Positions 38,192 through 48,298 of a DNA stretch of 64,000 nucleotides are shown here, piece by piece. The notes below the pieces were generated by a model. The model was not told where the DNA came from, made no database searches, and was given only the letters and a program-made list of their open reading frames with translations. Positions within the stretch are counted from its first letter, which is position 1, and each line of letters begins with the position of its first letter. The translations under genes were made by a program, and so were the position numbers. Where the stretch lies: the NCBI GenBank assembly GCA_964495085.1, contig CAZBUK010000007.1, forward strand, positions 1-64,000. Direction: 5' to 3'. Source of the stretch: CAZBUK01 sp964495085. Lineage in GTDB: Bacteria; Bacteroidota; Ignavibacteria; T3Sed10-11.

Positions 38192-38911
38192 ATGCATAAT
38201 GTAAAAGTATTCTGCGATTTCGACGGAACGGTAGCCGCGGCAGATGTCGGCGATCTCATCTTTCAGCAATTCGCCGGCGCCGATGCCCGGGATATAATCG
38301 ATGCATGGGCCGAGGGACACGTATCGGGCACAGAAATGTACCGCGTTGCCTGCGCATCCGTGCAACGCGTGGAGATCGGTGCGTTGAACGAGCTTATCGA
38401 CAGCCAGGAACTTGATGCGGGGTTCCCGGACTTCGTCTCCTTCTGCCGGTCGAAGGGCATGGAGCTCATCATCGTGAGCGACGGCTTCGGGTATTACATC
38501 GACAGGATTCTCGGGAAATACGGCTACTCCGATCTGCGCGTATATGCAAACCGGCTGGAAATCCGCGACGGCATATTCTATCCGGAATTTCCATACCTGA
38601 ATCCGAACTGCATGAGAACTGCGAACTGCAAAGGAACTCATATTCTCAACGAGGCGGCGGACGACGAAATCAGAGTCGTCGCGGGCGACGGAATCTCCGA
38701 TTCCTGCGCAGCGGACTATGCGGACATCGTCTTCGCAAAGAAGAGTCTGATAACCTATTGCCGCAGTAAGAACATAAGCTATATCGAATTCAGCGATTTT
38801 TTCGATATTCGGCGCGAGATGGAGAAGCTGTTGTCTAAAAAACGACTGCGCACCCGGCATAGAGCGGATATCCTGCGTAAAGAGGCATTCCGGATTGAAG
38901 CCAATTCCTGA
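38192..38911 (+). CDS. HAD-superfamily phosphatase, MtnX/SerB-like
   Basis: A 239-residue HAD subfamily IB phosphatase. The catalytic motif is FCDFDGTVAAADVGD (nucleophile and general acid Asp), motif II is IIVSDGF, and the C-terminal motif is VAGDGISDSCAA. The pattern after motif I and the NPNCMRTANCKGTHI insert resemble MtnX, the 2-hydroxy-3-keto-5-methylthiopentenyl-1-phosphate phosphatase, but no other methionine salvage gene is nearby, so a substrate is not assigned. The ATG at 38192 begins 1 base after the smc stop. Confidence 0.86.
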   Translation: MHNVKVFCDFDGTVAAADVGDLIFQQFAGADARDIIDAWAEGHVSGTEMYRVACASVQRVEIGALNELIDSQELDAGFPDFVSFCRSKGMELIIVSDGFGYYIDRILGKYGYSDLRVYANRLEIRDGIFYPEFPYLNPNCMRTANCKGTHILNEAADDEIRVVAGDGISDSCAADYADIVFAKKSLITYCRSKNISYIEFSDFFDIRREMEKLLSKKRLRTRHRADILRKEAFRIEANS

Positions 38912-38925
38912 CGAAAAGATGAAGT

Positions 38926-40071
38926 ATGAACGATGAGATATTAATGATTGCCGGAGAAGCATCCGGTGATTTGCACGGCGCCAATGTCATGAAGCAGCTG
39001 AAAGAAATCGCCCCGGATGTAGCCGTATACGGGATCGGAGGAGACCGGATGCGGACTGAGGGGATGCAGATTGTCTATCACATTAACGAACTCTCTATCA
39101 TGGGATTCAGCGATGTGCTGAAAAATCTGGCGGTGATCAGATCGGTTGAGAAGACCCTCAGGAAACTGATTGAATTGAAAAAACCGGGACTCATCGTGCT
39201 GATCGATTTCCCGGGTATGAATCTTCGGATCGCCGAATATGCGCACGGGTTGCGGATACCGGTCATATATTATATAGCCCCGCAGGTATGGGCGTGGGGG
39301 AAGGGAAGGACGAAGAAAATAAAGAAGTATGTCGATGAGATGCTCGTCATCCTCCCCTTCGAGGAGAAGCTGTTCACCGACGCGGGGATCCGGGCGGAGT
39401 TCGTTGGACATCCGCTGCTCGACCTGATTCACACGACGAGCGACCGCGAACCGTTCTGCCGGTCGAACGGACTCGACGCCGGCCGAAAGATTCTCGCTCT
39501 CTTTCCGGGGAGCAGGCCGGGCGAAGTGGCAAAGCATCTGAGCATCATGGCACGGGCCGCATTGCGTATCCAGGAGATGTTCGGACTTCAGCCTGTCATC
39601 GGCGTGTCGCAAAATCTTTCAACGGAGTTCGTCCGGTCGCATCTGCCGGAGGAGGCGGGCGGCTTTGCATTGATACAGGGTGCGACATATAATCTGATGA
39701 AGCATGCCGAAATTGCATTCGTAAAATCCGGAACCACGACTCTCGAGGCAGCTTGTTTTCAAACTCCGATGGTTGTCGTCTATAGAACCTCCGCAATCAA
39801 TTTTTTCATCGGCAGACTGATCGTCCGGTTGAATCATTTTTCGCTTGTGAATATCCTTGGAGATGAGGAGGTCGTCAGGGAGCTGAGCCAGAAACAGGTC
39901 AACGTACCCCGTCTCATCGAAGAGGCGAGGATTCTGCTCGAAGATTCCGTCGTGCGCAACCGCATGAAGGAGCGACTCTCCGATATCACCTCAATGCTCG
40001 GACAGCCGGGTGCGGCGCGAAGGGTCGCGGAGCGCATTACAGAATACCTCGGCCGCGGGCAGGCTGCCTGA
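38926..40071 (+). CDS. lpxB: Lipid-A-disaccharide synthase
   Basis: A 381-residue GT-B fold glycosyltransferase that joins UDP-2,3-diacylglucosamine and lipid X in lipid A synthesis on the inner leaflet. Diagnostic motifs are MIAGEASGDLHGA at the start, YGIGGDRMR, MGFSDVLKNL, IYYIAPQVWAWGKGR, EFVGHPLLD, FPGSRPGEV and KSGTTTLEA. It forms a compact envelope block with the acyltransferase and lpxK. Confidence 0.97.
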   Translation: MNDEILMIAGEASGDLHGANVMKQLKEIAPDVAVYGIGGDRMRTEGMQIVYHINELSIMGFSDVLKNLAVIRSVEKTLRKLIELKKPGLIVLIDFPGMNLRIAEYAHGLRIPVIYYIAPQVWAWGKGRTKKIKKYVDEMLVILPFEEKLFTDAGIRAEFVGHPLLDLIHTTSDREPFCRSNGLDAGRKILALFPGSRPGEVAKHLSIMARAALRIQEMFGLQPVIGVSQNLSTEFVRSHLPEEAGGFALIQGATYNLMKHAEIAFVKSGTTTLEAACFQTPMVVVYRTSAINFFIGRLIVRLNHFSLVNILGDEEVVRELSQKQVNVPRLIEEARILLEDSVVRNRMKERLSDITSMLGQPGAARRVAERITEYLGRGQAA

Positions 40072-40089
40072 GGATCGCGGAACGAAAAC

Positions 40090-40752
40090 ATGGCTTTTTT
40101 AAAAAGACGGCCCGGTGAGTTGAAGGTCCGGCTGATCGGCGCTCTGGTCACGTTCGTTACCGGGATTGTGGCGCTCACGTGGCGGGTAATCGCCGAAGGG
40201 CGTAACCATTACGAAGAATTGCTCGAATCCGGCAGGCCTTTCGTCCTTGTATTCTGGCATGGCGAGATGCTTATGGGTTGGTATTTCCACCGTCATCGAA
40301 ACTATAATTGTCTTGTGAGTATGAGTAAAGACGGCGATGTGCTCGCCGGCATACTCAAACGATGGAAGTATAACGTTATCAGGGGAAGCAGTTCGAGGGG
40401 TGGGAAAGAGGCGCGCAGGATAATGGAAGCAGTAATCCGTGATAACAAAATCCTCGTCGTGACGCCCGATGGTCCGCGCGGACCGAAATATGAAATGAAG
40501 ATGGGTGCCATCCGGACGGCTCAGAGAACCGGAGTGCCGGTCCTGGCGGTTCGTTGTATCGCCGATGCCGGGTATCGATTTAAGAGCTGGGATCGGTTCA
40601 CGATCCCGCTTCCGTTTTCGAAGATCACCCTTCGGTACCTTGAACCGAATTACATCGAACCCGGTCTCGAAGGAGAAGCGTTGTCGCGGGAACGGGAGAA
40701 ACTGCAGCTCCGGATGAACGGAACCTCTGCACCGGAAAGCAGCAATGCATAG
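40090..40752 (+). CDS. DUF374 lysophospholipid/lipid A-type acyltransferase
   Basis: A 220-residue inner-membrane-associated acyltransferase of the DUF374 family. The N-terminal hydrophobic segment (LIGALVTFVTGIVALTW) is followed by the catalytic-type motif VFWHGEMLMGW (HxxxE version of the acyltransferase HX4D), then VSMSKDGDVLAGIL, GSSSRGGKEA and VVTPDGPRGP. Its place between lpxB and lpxK suggests that it adds an acyl chain to a lipid A precursor, but that is inference from position. The last 8 bases overlap lpxK. Confidence 0.9.
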   Translation: MAFLKRRPGELKVRLIGALVTFVTGIVALTWRVIAEGRNHYEELLESGRPFVLVFWHGEMLMGWYFHRHRNYNCLVSMSKDGDVLAGILKRWKYNVIRGSSSRGGKEARRIMEAVIRDNKILVVTPDGPRGPKYEMKMGAIRTAQRTGVPVLAVRCIADAGYRFKSWDRFTIPLPFSKITLRYLEPNYIEPGLEGEALSREREKLQLRMNGTSAPESSNA

Positions 40753-41818
40753 GAATCTCAAGCTGGCGCTTCTTCCGGTATCGTGGCTCTACGGAGCGGC
40801 GGTCCTGTTGCGCAATGCTCTGTTCGACCATGGGATATTTAATCAGAAGCGGCTTCCCGTGCCCGTCATCTCTGTCGGCAACATGACAACCGGCGGTACG
40901 GGTAAAACGCCCGTCGTGGAATACATCGCCGGGTGGTGCAGGGACTTCGGTATGCGACCGGCCGTATTAAGCCGGGGATACAAGCGCAGATCGAAGGGTT
41001 ATCTGCTCGTTTCCGACGGCTCCCGGATACTCGCCGACTCATGGAGTGCGGGGGACGAGCCGGTTCAGTTGGCACGCCGGTTGTCCGGAGTTCCCGTTGC
41101 CGTCGATGAAGTGCGGAGGAGAGGAGGGAAGAATCTCGTATCCGATCTCGACATCGACGTTCTGATTCTCGACGACGGATTTCAGCATCGCTGGGTGTTC
41201 CGCGATCTCGATATCATCCTGACGGATGGATCGAGTTCAGATTATGCCGGCTTTCTTATACCTGCCGGAATGAAGCGTGAACCGCTTTCCTCAATGCGAA
41301 GGGCGCATCTTCATATAATTACGAAATTCCGGTCGAAGGAAGAGTTCGATCGGATAAGTATGGAGCTGAAACACCGGGGGAGTCCGCAGATCGTCGGGGC
41401 GCAATTCGAGCCGGTCGAATATACGGAGCTGTTCGACGGTGAGGTGATTCCGCTCGAAAACCTGCGGGCGCGGAAGGCATACCTGTTTTCGGGTATCGCG
41501 GTTCCGGAAAATTTTCATCGATCTGCGCTTCAGTGCGGACTCTTGGTCGTTGGGTCCCGGTCGTTTCTCGACCATCACCGGTTCTCCCGGGCGGATATTA
41601 CCGGCGTCGAGCAGAGGGCCCTCAGGCAGAAAGCGGAATTTATTCTGACCACCGAGAAGGATGCCGCGCGCATCGGCAACGATAAGGATTTATTTTCGGG
41701 GGAACTACCGGTCTACATCCTCCGTCTTTGTGTCCGGTTTACCGGCGGAGGAGAAACGGTTGTAGATGATCTTCTACAGCGAACAATAACAACATCTAAC
41801 CATACACGTACCACATAA
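40745..41818 (+). CDS. lpxK: Tetraacyldisaccharide 4'-kinase
   Basis: A 357-residue LpxK that phosphorylates the 4' position of the lipid A disaccharide. The P-loop-like motif [18 protein letters not shown] is at residues 44-61 (K54), followed by [25 protein letters not shown] and the Walker B-like [11 protein letters not shown]. The C-terminal part has [12 protein letters not shown] and [10 protein letters not shown]. An N-terminal hydrophobic helix anchors it at the membrane. It overlaps the acyltransferase gene by 8 bases. Confidence 0.95.
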   Translation: MHRNLKLALLPVSWLYGAAVLLRNALFDHGIFNQKRLPVPVISVGNMTTGGTGKTPVVEYIAGWCRDFGMRPAVLSRGYKRRSKGYLLVSDGSRILADSWSAGDEPVQLARRLSGVPVAVDEVRRRGGKNLVSDLDIDVLILDDGFQHRWVFRDLDIILTDGSSSDYAGFLIPAGMKREPLSSMRRAHLHIITKFRSKEEFDRISMELKHRGSPQIVGAQFEPVEYTELFDGEVIPLENLRARKAYLFSGIAVPENFHRSALQCGLLVVGSRSFLDHHRFSRADITGVEQRALRQKAEFILTTEKDAARIGNDKDLFSGELPVYILRLCVRFTGGGETVVDDLLQRTITTSNHTRTT

Positions 41819-41841
41819 TCAATTCGGAGGTATTCAGTATA

Positions 41842-44667
41842 ATGGCGAAGAAAAAATATGTATACTATTTCGGCGACGGAAAAGCCGAAGGAGCCGCCGA
41901 TCTGCGCGGTCTGCTGGGGGGCAAGGGAGCGAATCTTGCCGAAATGACGAACATCAAACTTCCCGTCCCGCCGGGATTTACCATCTCAACGGAGGTCTGC
42001 ACCTATTTTTACGATCATAACCGCAACTACCCGAAAGGGCTCGATAAAGAGGTGCTCGCGGCGCTGAAAAAAGTCGAGCGGTCTATGAAAGCGAAATTCG
42101 GGGATAAGAAAAAACCACTCCTCCTCTCCGTCCGGTCCGGCGCGCGCGCTTCCATGCCGGGAATGATGGACACCGTCCTTAATCTCGGCATGAACGATTC
42201 TACCGTTCAGGCGTTGATTGATCAGACGGGGAACGAACGGTTCGCGTGGGACTCCTACCGCCGCTTCGTGCAGATGTACGGCGATGTGGTCATGGGATTG
42301 AAACCCGAGGGCAAGGACGCTACCGATCCCTTCGAGGAGATTCTCGAACGCAAGAAATGGACGCACAACATTCATCTGGATGTAGAGTTGACCGCAGCGC
42401 ATCTGAAAGAGCTGGTCTACGAATTCAAGGATGAGATCAAGAAACGGACGGGGTCGGATTTCCCCGAAGATCCGATGGAACAACTCTGGGGTGCCGTCGG
42501 GGCGGTCTTTAATTCCTGGATGAACGACCGGGCGATTGCATATCGCCGTATGTACGATATCCCCGCGTGGTGGGGCACCGCGGTGAACGTGCAGGCGATG
42601 GTGTTCGGGAATCTCGGCGAGGACAGCGGCACCGGCGTTGCATTCACGCGCGACCCTGCGACCGGCGAGAACGTCTTCTACGGTGAATTTCTCATGAATG
42701 CACAGGGCGAAGACGTGGTCGCCGGTACGCGGACTCCTCTGCCGATAACGGAATTGCAGGGAAAGAATTCCTCTGTCTTCAAACAACTGCTCAAGATTCG
42801 CGGTATCCTGGAGAAGCATTACCGTGAAATGCAGGATGTCGAGTTCACCATACAGAATGGCAGGCTCTACATGCTGCAGACGCGCACAGGCAAGCGCACC
42901 GGTTTTGCGGCAATCCGGATTGCGGTCGACATGGTACAGGAAAAGCTCATCAAGAAAGAAGAAGCTTTGATGAGGATCGATCCGGAACAGATGAACCAGT
43001 TTCTGCGGCCGATCTTCCATCAGGACGAAAAACGCGACGCGATTCATGAGGATAAACTCCTCGCAAAAGGATTGAACGCAGGTCCAGGAGCCGCATGCGG
43101 CAGGATTGTCTTCAACGCAGCCGATGCGGTCGAAATGGCTAAAACCGGGGATCCAATCATTTTAACCCGAATCGAGACCTCCCCGGACGACATTAAGGGA
43201 ATGGAAGCGTCGGAAGGCATTCTCACAGCGCGCGGCGGTATGACCTCCCACGCGGCGCTTGTTGCCCGCCAGATGGGAAAGATATGCGTGGCCGGCTGCG
43301 GGGCGCTTGAGATCAATTATAAGGAACGGACCCTGAAGGTGAACGGCAAGACGCTTCGCGAGGGAGACTGGCTGTCGATCGACGGTACGACCGGCGAGGT
43401 GATCGAAGGCAAGCTGAAAACAATTCCCTCGGAAGTGCTCCAGGTGCTGCTCGACGGAACGCTCGACAGCACACAATCCGAAGTATTCCAGAAATACGAC
43501 GCCGTTATGAAATGGGCGGACGAGGCGCGGACATTGAAGATCAGAACAAATGCCGATCAACCCGATCAATCAACCACCGCATTACGGTTCGGAGCTGAGG
43601 GTATCGGACTCTGCAGAACAGAGCACATGTTCTTCGGCGGCGAACGTATACGTGCGGTACGGGAAATGATATTATCCGATAGCGCGGAAGGACGGAAAGC
43701 AGCGCTTGCAAAATTACTCCCGATGCAACGGGAAGATTTCGCAGGCATCTTCCGTGCGATGGACGGGTACCCCGTGACCATTCGAACCCTCGATCCTCCG
43801 CTCCATGAATTCCTCCCTCACCATGAGCATGAACTCGAAGAGCTTGCCGGCATCATGAACGTTCCGGTAGAGAAGGTGAAACGCCGGGTCGAAGGACTGA
43901 AAGAGTTCAATCCGATGCTCGGCCATCGCGGCTGCCGTCTCGGCGTGGTCTATCCCGAAATAACGGAGATGCAGGCGCGGGCGATTCTCGAGGCAGCATG
44001 CCAGGTGAAGAAAGAAGGCGTCGACGTGCTGCCGGAGATCATGATCCCGCTCGTCGGCCATACGAACGAGCTGAAGAACCAGGAAGCTGTCGTCCGGAAG
44101 GTCGCCGGTCAGGTGATGCAGGAGTTCGATATTAAAATCAACTATCTCGTTGGAACCATGATCGAGCTTCCGCGCGCTGCCTTGACCGCGGACCAGATCG
44201 CGCAGAATGCCGAATTCTTTTCGTACGGTACGAACGATCTCACACAGACGACGTTCGGGCTTTCGCGCGACGATGCAGGTAATTTCCTTCAGTATTATTA
44301 CGATCTCGGCATACTCGACAAGGATCCCTTCCAGACGATCGATTTGGACGGAGTCGGCGAATTGATGCGGATCGGGACTGAAAAGGGCCGGTCGGTCCGG
44401 CCGAAACTGAAGGTCGGAATCTGCGGCGAGCATGGCGGCGATCCGAATTCCATCGATCTTTGCCACAAGCTGAACTTCGATTACGTGAGCTGTTCGCCCT
44501 ACCGCGTACCGATCGCACGTGTCGCCGCTGCACGGGCTGCGCTGCGTGATAAGCTTGCAGCAAAAACCGTTCAACCGAAAGCGAAAAAGAAATCACCCGC
44601 CCGCAAGACCGCGAGCACGCGTAAGGTCAAACGCGCCCCGAAAGGTACTTCCGGAAGAAAGAAATAG
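41842..44667 (+). CDS. ppdK: Pyruvate phosphate dikinase with basic C-terminal tail
   Basis: A 941-residue PPDK that interconverts pyruvate, ATP and phosphate with PEP, AMP and pyrophosphate. The N-terminal ATP-grasp part has [15 protein letters not shown] and [13 protein letters not shown]; the swivelling phosphohistidine is H470 in [10 protein letters not shown]; the PEP/pyruvate barrel contains [35 protein letters not shown] and [10 protein letters not shown]. The family usually ends near residue 900; here residues 904-941 add a 38-residue tail with 16 Lys/Arg and no acidic residue. A GGAGG site precedes the ATG. A strong hairpin follows the gene. Confidence 0.96.
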   Translation: MAKKKYVYYFGDGKAEGAADLRGLLGGKGANLAEMTNIKLPVPPGFTISTEVCTYFYDHNRNYPKGLDKEVLAALKKVERSMKAKFGDKKKPLLLSVRSGARASMPGMMDTVLNLGMNDSTVQALIDQTGNERFAWDSYRRFVQMYGDVVMGLKPEGKDATDPFEEILERKKWTHNIHLDVELTAAHLKELVYEFKDEIKKRTGSDFPEDPMEQLWGAVGAVFNSWMNDRAIAYRRMYDIPAWWGTAVNVQAMVFGNLGEDSGTGVAFTRDPATGENVFYGEFLMNAQGEDVVAGTRTPLPITELQGKNSSVFKQLLKIRGILEKHYREMQDVEFTIQNGRLYMLQTRTGKRTGFAAIRIAVDMVQEKLIKKEEALMRIDPEQMNQFLRPIFHQDEKRDAIHEDKLLAKGLNAGPGAACGRIVFNAADAVEMAKTGDPIILTRIETSPDDIKGMEASEGILTARGGMTSHAALVARQMGKICVAGCGALEINYKERTLKVNGKTLREGDWLSIDGTTGEVIEGKLKTIPSEVLQVLLDGTLDSTQSEVFQKYDAVMKWADEARTLKIRTNADQPDQSTTALRFGAEGIGLCRTEHMFFGGERIRAVREMILSDSAEGRKAALAKLLPMQREDFAGIFRAMDGYPVTIRTLDPPLHEFLPHHEHELEELAGIMNVPVEKVKRRVEGLKEFNPMLGHRGCRLGVVYPEITEMQARAILEAACQVKKEGVDVLPEIMIPLVGHTNELKNQEAVVRKVAGQVMQEFDIKINYLVGTMIELPRAALTADQIAQNAEFFSYGTNDLTQTTFGLSRDDAGNFLQYYYDLGILDKDPFQTIDLDGVGELMRIGTEKGRSVRPKLKVGICGEHGGDPNSIDLCHKLNFDYVSCSPYRVPIARVAAARAALRDKLAAKTVQPKAKKKSPARKTASTRKVKRAPKGTSGRKK

Positions 44668-44698
44668 CAGCTCCGGACAAAAGTGCAGGAACCCTCAG

Positions 44699-44724
44699 TG
44701 CAGTCCCGGAATACCGGGACTGCA
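44699..44724 (+). terminator. Strong hairpin after ppdK, no immediate T-run
   Basis: A perfect 11-bp GC-rich stem (44699-44709 with 44714-44724) closed by an AATA loop, 32 bases after the ppdK stop. It is followed by TCTGATTAACGATTTT rather than a clean T-run, so it may be a terminator, an RNA stabiliser or an attenuator before queA. Confidence 0.6.
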
Positions 44725-44765
44725 TCTGATTAACGATTTTAAGAAACTACTAGAGAGATTTACGA

Positions 44766-45872
44766 ATGGGAAAGAGAAGAACCCAATCCTGGAAAACCGA
44801 ACAGAGCGTGAACCTGTTGAACGATATTCATTCCGTCAAGTTGTCCGATTTCAAGTATCCGCTTCCCAAGAATCTTGTCGCGAAGAATCCGGCTACGCCG
44901 CGAGATTCCGCACGCTTAATGGTTCTGAATCGCACGGATGAGAGTATAGAGGAAAAGAAGTTCACCGACATTGTCGATTTTTTTGAAAAGGGCGATTGTC
45001 TCGTCATCAACAATACCAAAGTCTTTCCCGCCCGTCTTATCGGCAGAAAGGAGAAGACGAACGCACGCATCGAGGTATTTCTGCTGCGGGAGCTCAACAG
45101 CGAGGAGAGAATCTGGGATGTTATTGTCGATCCCGCCCGGAAGGTCAGGATCGGGAATAAAACATATTTCGACGACGGGAAGGTATGGTGTGAAGTGATC
45201 GACAATACCACCTCGCGCGGAAGGACCGTCCGTTTCCACTACGAGGGCGACTTCTACAAAGTGGTCGAGCGGATCGGAGCGATGCCTCTGCCCCCCTATA
45301 TCAAGCGGGAAGCGACCGATAAGGATAAGCAGAGCTATCAAACTGTTTACGCCGAGCATGTCGGATCCGTTGCCGCGCCGACGGCGGGACTACATTTCAC
45401 ACCGCGTCTGCTTAAACGGATTCAGAAAAAAGGTGTAAAGATCGTCCCGGTGACGCTGCACATCGGTCTCGGTACGTTCAGGCCGGTCGAGGTCGAGGAC
45501 CTGACCAAGCATAAAATGGACTCCGAATATTACGAAATTCTCCCCTCCACGGTCGACGTTGTCAATAAAACGATCGATTCCGGCAAACGCGTCTACGCGG
45601 TCGGCTCGAGCGTAACCAGGACGCTCGAAACCAACGTGACGACCACCGGCTACCTGAAGCCGAACCGCGGCTGGACCGATAAATTTATTTTTCCGCCGTA
45701 TGACTTCAAGATCGTCGACCGGATCGTCACAAATTTCCATATGCCGGAGTCTACTCTCCTCATGATGGCAGCGGCGTTTGCCAATCGCGATTTTATTATG
45801 CGCGCCTATAAGAAAGCGATTAAGGAAAAGTACCGGTTCTATTCATACGGCGACGCAATGCTGCTCATATAA
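44766..45872 (+). CDS. queA: S-adenosylmethionine:tRNA ribosyltransferase-isomerase
   Basis: A 368-residue QueA that transfers and isomerises the ribosyl moiety of SAM to 7-aminomethyl-7-deazaguanine in tRNA during queuosine synthesis. Recognised blocks are KLSDFKYPLPKNLVA, ARLMVLNR, DCLVINNTKVFPARLIG, PLPPYIKREA, TVYAEHVGSVAAPTAGLHFT and THIGLGTFRPVE-like LHIGLGTFRPVEVEDL. About 23 residues precede the usual family start (VKLSDF); AGAGAG lies before the ATG at 44766, but a downstream start is possible. No other queuosine genes are in the window. Confidence 0.96.
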   Translation: MGKRRTQSWKTEQSVNLLNDIHSVKLSDFKYPLPKNLVAKNPATPRDSARLMVLNRTDESIEEKKFTDIVDFFEKGDCLVINNTKVFPARLIGRKEKTNARIEVFLLRELNSEERIWDVIVDPARKVRIGNKTYFDDGKVWCEVIDNTTSRGRTVRFHYEGDFYKVVERIGAMPLPPYIKREATDKDKQSYQTVYAEHVGSVAAPTAGLHFTPRLLKRIQKKGVKIVPVTLHIGLGTFRPVEVEDLTKHKMDSEYYEILPSTVDVVNKTIDSGKRVYAVGSSVTRTLETNVTTTGYLKPNRGWTDKFIFPPYDFKIVDRIVTNFHMPESTLLMMAAAFANRDFIMRAYKKAIKEKYRFYSYGDAMLLI

Positions 45873-45890
45873 AAATCCGATATTCTCCGT

Positions 45891-46592
45891 ATGCATACTG
45901 CAGTCGTGATCACCGGTGGAGGCGCTGGTAAACGTTTCGGCGGGGAAACACCGAAACAGTTCATCAGCCTTCCTCTCCGTACTGCCGAGCGACCGATTCT
46001 TGCCTGGACCGCCGGCCGTTTCAACCGGCATCCCCTCGTCGGCGAGATCATCATAACCGTGCCGCTCAAGTACGTGAATTCCGTAAAAAAAATGGTAAAG
46101 AAGTACAGACTGACGAAGGTGACTGCCGTCGTCGCGGGAGGCGTGACGAGGAACGATTCGGTGCTGAACGCGCTCTGGATGCTAACGCATAATCCTCCGG
46201 ATTACGTACTCATTCACGATGCGGTTCGGCCTTTTGTCGGGAGCGCGCTTCTCGACCGGCTGATCAAGGCATTGAAGAAATTCCGGGCGGTCATTCCCGT
46301 CGTTCATCCACGCGATACCGTTCGGCGGAGAGGGAAGCGGGGAGCGATGGGCGAACTGGAGGACCGTGATTCGCTGTTCCTCGTGCAAACTCCCCAGGCG
46401 TTCAGGTGGGATGTGATCGTGAAATCGCTGCCGCTCTGGAGTAACACCGGTAAGGCAACAGACGACGCTACGATTGTCGCACGGCAGGGCGTCCGTGTCG
46501 GTTTGACCGAAGGTTCACCTGTAAATATTAAAATAACTACCAAAGACGACCTCTTCCTGGCGCGTGCGATCGCACGTCGCTGGAAGGATTAA
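45891..46592 (+). CDS. ispD: 2-C-methyl-D-erythritol 4-phosphate cytidylyltransferase
   Basis: A 233-residue IspD that makes CDP-methylerythritol in the non-mevalonate isoprenoid route. The nucleotide-binding loop VITGGGAGKRFGG is followed by PKQF, then VAGGVTRNDSVLNAL, LIHDAVRPFV and the C-terminal TEGSPVNIKITTKDDL. The linker after PKQFISL is a little longer than usual. It starts 18 bases after queA and its tail overlaps the frame of the following ORF, whose real start is later. Confidence 0.94.
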   Translation: MHTAVVITGGGAGKRFGGETPKQFISLPLRTAERPILAWTAGRFNRHPLVGEIIITVPLKYVNSVKKMVKKYRLTKVTAVVAGGVTRNDSVLNALWMLTHNPPDYVLIHDAVRPFVGSALLDRLIKALKKFRAVIPVVHPRDTVRRRGKRGAMGELEDRDSLFLVQTPQAFRWDVIVKSLPLWSNTGKATDDATIVARQGVRVGLTEGSPVNIKITTKDDLFLARAIARRWKD

Positions 46593-46608
46593 CCCGGAGA
46601 ACAATCTC

Positions 46609-48270
46609 GTGTATCGGATCCTCATCATCTGTATGTTGTCGCCGGCTTTTTTCCCGGGCCTGAGTATCGCCCAGACGATCTCAGGTGCGGTCGTCGACGA
46701 CTATACCGGCATGGCTCTGAGCGATGTTCGGGTCATCATTTACAATTCCGGATCGGGAGAGACCGATTCGACGACGACCGACGCAAACGGGAATTGGTAT
46801 TATTCGTTCACCACCTCCGTATCGGGGGTTGATGATATCCCTCTGTCATTCTCTCTCGAGCAGAACTATCCGAACCCCTTCAATCCGGGGACGACCATTA
46901 AGTTCAGGATAGCGAGTCCGGAAACGATAGAATTAAACGTATACAACGTTCTCGGTCAACTGATGGATCGGAAAACCGAATTCTTATATCCGGGACAGTA
47001 CGCCGTACCATGGCATGCTAAGGGGAGTGCAGGCGTCTACTTCTATTCGATCAGGAGCGGTTCGCAGTCGGTTACCAGAAAGATGGTTCAGCTCGACGGA
47101 GGTTCCGGTTACGGGTTCGGTGAGATTGAGCCGGCGGGTTCGGGTTCCGGCGGCTCGATAAGAAAAGAGAAATCACTGCCGGTATCCCTTATTTTTTCAC
47201 GGCTGGACTACCTGACGGATACGACGGATGTCGTAATCGCGGGCGGAGAATCAATCGGTACTTCTCTGAAGTCGGTTCATCGATCCGCCGTCATGATCGA
47301 TCTTCACAACGATGTTTTATATAAGATGGTAGAGAATTCATCCTACCGTTTCGCAGATCTGCATACTTTTTATCATACCGACATACCCCGTATGCGGACA
47401 GGGGGCGTAGATATTCAATTGTTCGTCGCTTGGGTGAGTCCGACCCGATATCCCGACGGCCATTATTCAAAGGCTGTTGAGATGTTCGAGATATTTAAAA
47501 GCGAGGTCGAGCTTAATCCCGACGATTTACAGCAGGCAGAAAATCCCGATGAGGCGCTGCAGATCGTTGCAGAAGGTAAGATCGCAGGGATACTCTGTGT
47601 GGAAGGGGGACACTCTATTGAGAACAGCCTGGAGAAGCTGGCGAACCTGTATCATCTCGGTATGCGCTATCTGACCATTACATGGAATAACAGCACCGAA
47701 TGGGCGGTGTCGGCTCAGGATGCATTATCCAGTACCATTGGATTAAGCGAGTTCGGTAGGCAGGTTATACGCGCCTTGGATTCTCTCGGCGTTATAATCG
47801 ACGTGTCGCATACCGGTATAAAAACGATACAGGATATTCTCGAGGTTACATCCAATCCGATCATCGCCTCTCATTCCGGAGTCCGGGCCCTGCGATACCA
47901 TTATCGGAATCTATACGATGATCAGATCGTCGCTATCGCCGAAGGGGGGGGTGTGATCGGCATTCCCTTTTATCCTCCGTTTCTCTGGAACCCCAGCTCG
48001 GCGGCAAGAATTGAACATGTAGTCAGACATATAAATTACATTGTAGAGCTTGTGGGTGTCGATCATGTTGCAATCGGGTCGGATTTCGACGGAATCGAGA
48101 CAACCCCTCCGGAGCTCGAAGATGTCTCTAAATTTCCCGCACTCACAAAGAGGCTGCTTGAGGAAGGATATTCAAGGGAAGACGTCTACAAGATTCTCGG
48201 CGGTAATTTCATCAGTGTATTTCAACAAGTGCATTCGAACCGAGCAGGCTCGGATACCAATGAGGAATAA
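46609..48270 (+). CDS. M19 dipeptidase with internal T9SS-type sorting-like domain
   Basis: A 553-residue secreted protein starting at GTG with CCCGGAGA upstream. After a signal peptide (ending GLSIAQ) comes a carboxypeptidase-regulatory-like sandwich (TISGAVVDDYTGMALSD), then a complete sorting-like domain: LEQNYPNPFNPGTTIKF, LNVYNVLGQL, AGVYFYSI and VTRKMVQL. The rest, from about residue 235, is a membrane-dipeptidase (M19) barrel with metal ligands in IDLHNDVL, CVEGGHS, DVSHTG, IASHSGVRAL and a conserved GSDFDG. In T9SS cargo this domain normally lies at the very C-terminus, so its internal place is odd. The gene is 16 bases behind ispD and converges on the M23 gene. Confidence 0.88.
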   Translation: MYRILIICMLSPAFFPGLSIAQTISGAVVDDYTGMALSDVRVIIYNSGSGETDSTTTDANGNWYYSFTTSVSGVDDIPLSFSLEQNYPNPFNPGTTIKFRIASPETIELNVYNVLGQLMDRKTEFLYPGQYAVPWHAKGSAGVYFYSIRSGSQSVTRKMVQLDGGSGYGFGEIEPAGSGSGGSIRKEKSLPVSLIFSRLDYLTDTTDVVIAGGESIGTSLKSVHRSAVMIDLHNDVLYKMVENSSYRFADLHTFYHTDIPRMRTGGVDIQLFVAWVSPTRYPDGHYSKAVEMFEIFKSEVELNPDDLQQAENPDEALQIVAEGKIAGILCVEGGHSIENSLEKLANLYHLGMRYLTITWNNSTEWAVSAQDALSSTIGLSEFGRQVIRALDSLGVIIDVSHTGIKTIQDILEVTSNPIIASHSGVRALRYHYRNLYDDQIVAIAEGGGVIGIPFYPPFLWNPSSAARIEHVVRHINYIVELVGVDHVAIGSDFDGIETTPPELEDVSKFPALTKRLLEEGYSREDVYKILGGNFISVFQQVHSNRAGSDTNEE

Positions 48271-48298
48271 TGTATGCCGGCTCCCCCATTGGATTGAG

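Noticed and set aside
37162..38259. 365-codon minus-strand ORF over the end of smc
   Set aside because: Antisense to the conserved SMC head domain; no protein family signature and no ribosome site.
46564..46608. Upstream extension of the M19 dipeptidase gene to 46564
   Set aside because: It would overlap the end of ispD and put a hydrophilic stretch before the signal peptide; the GTG at 46609 with a good ribosome site fits better.
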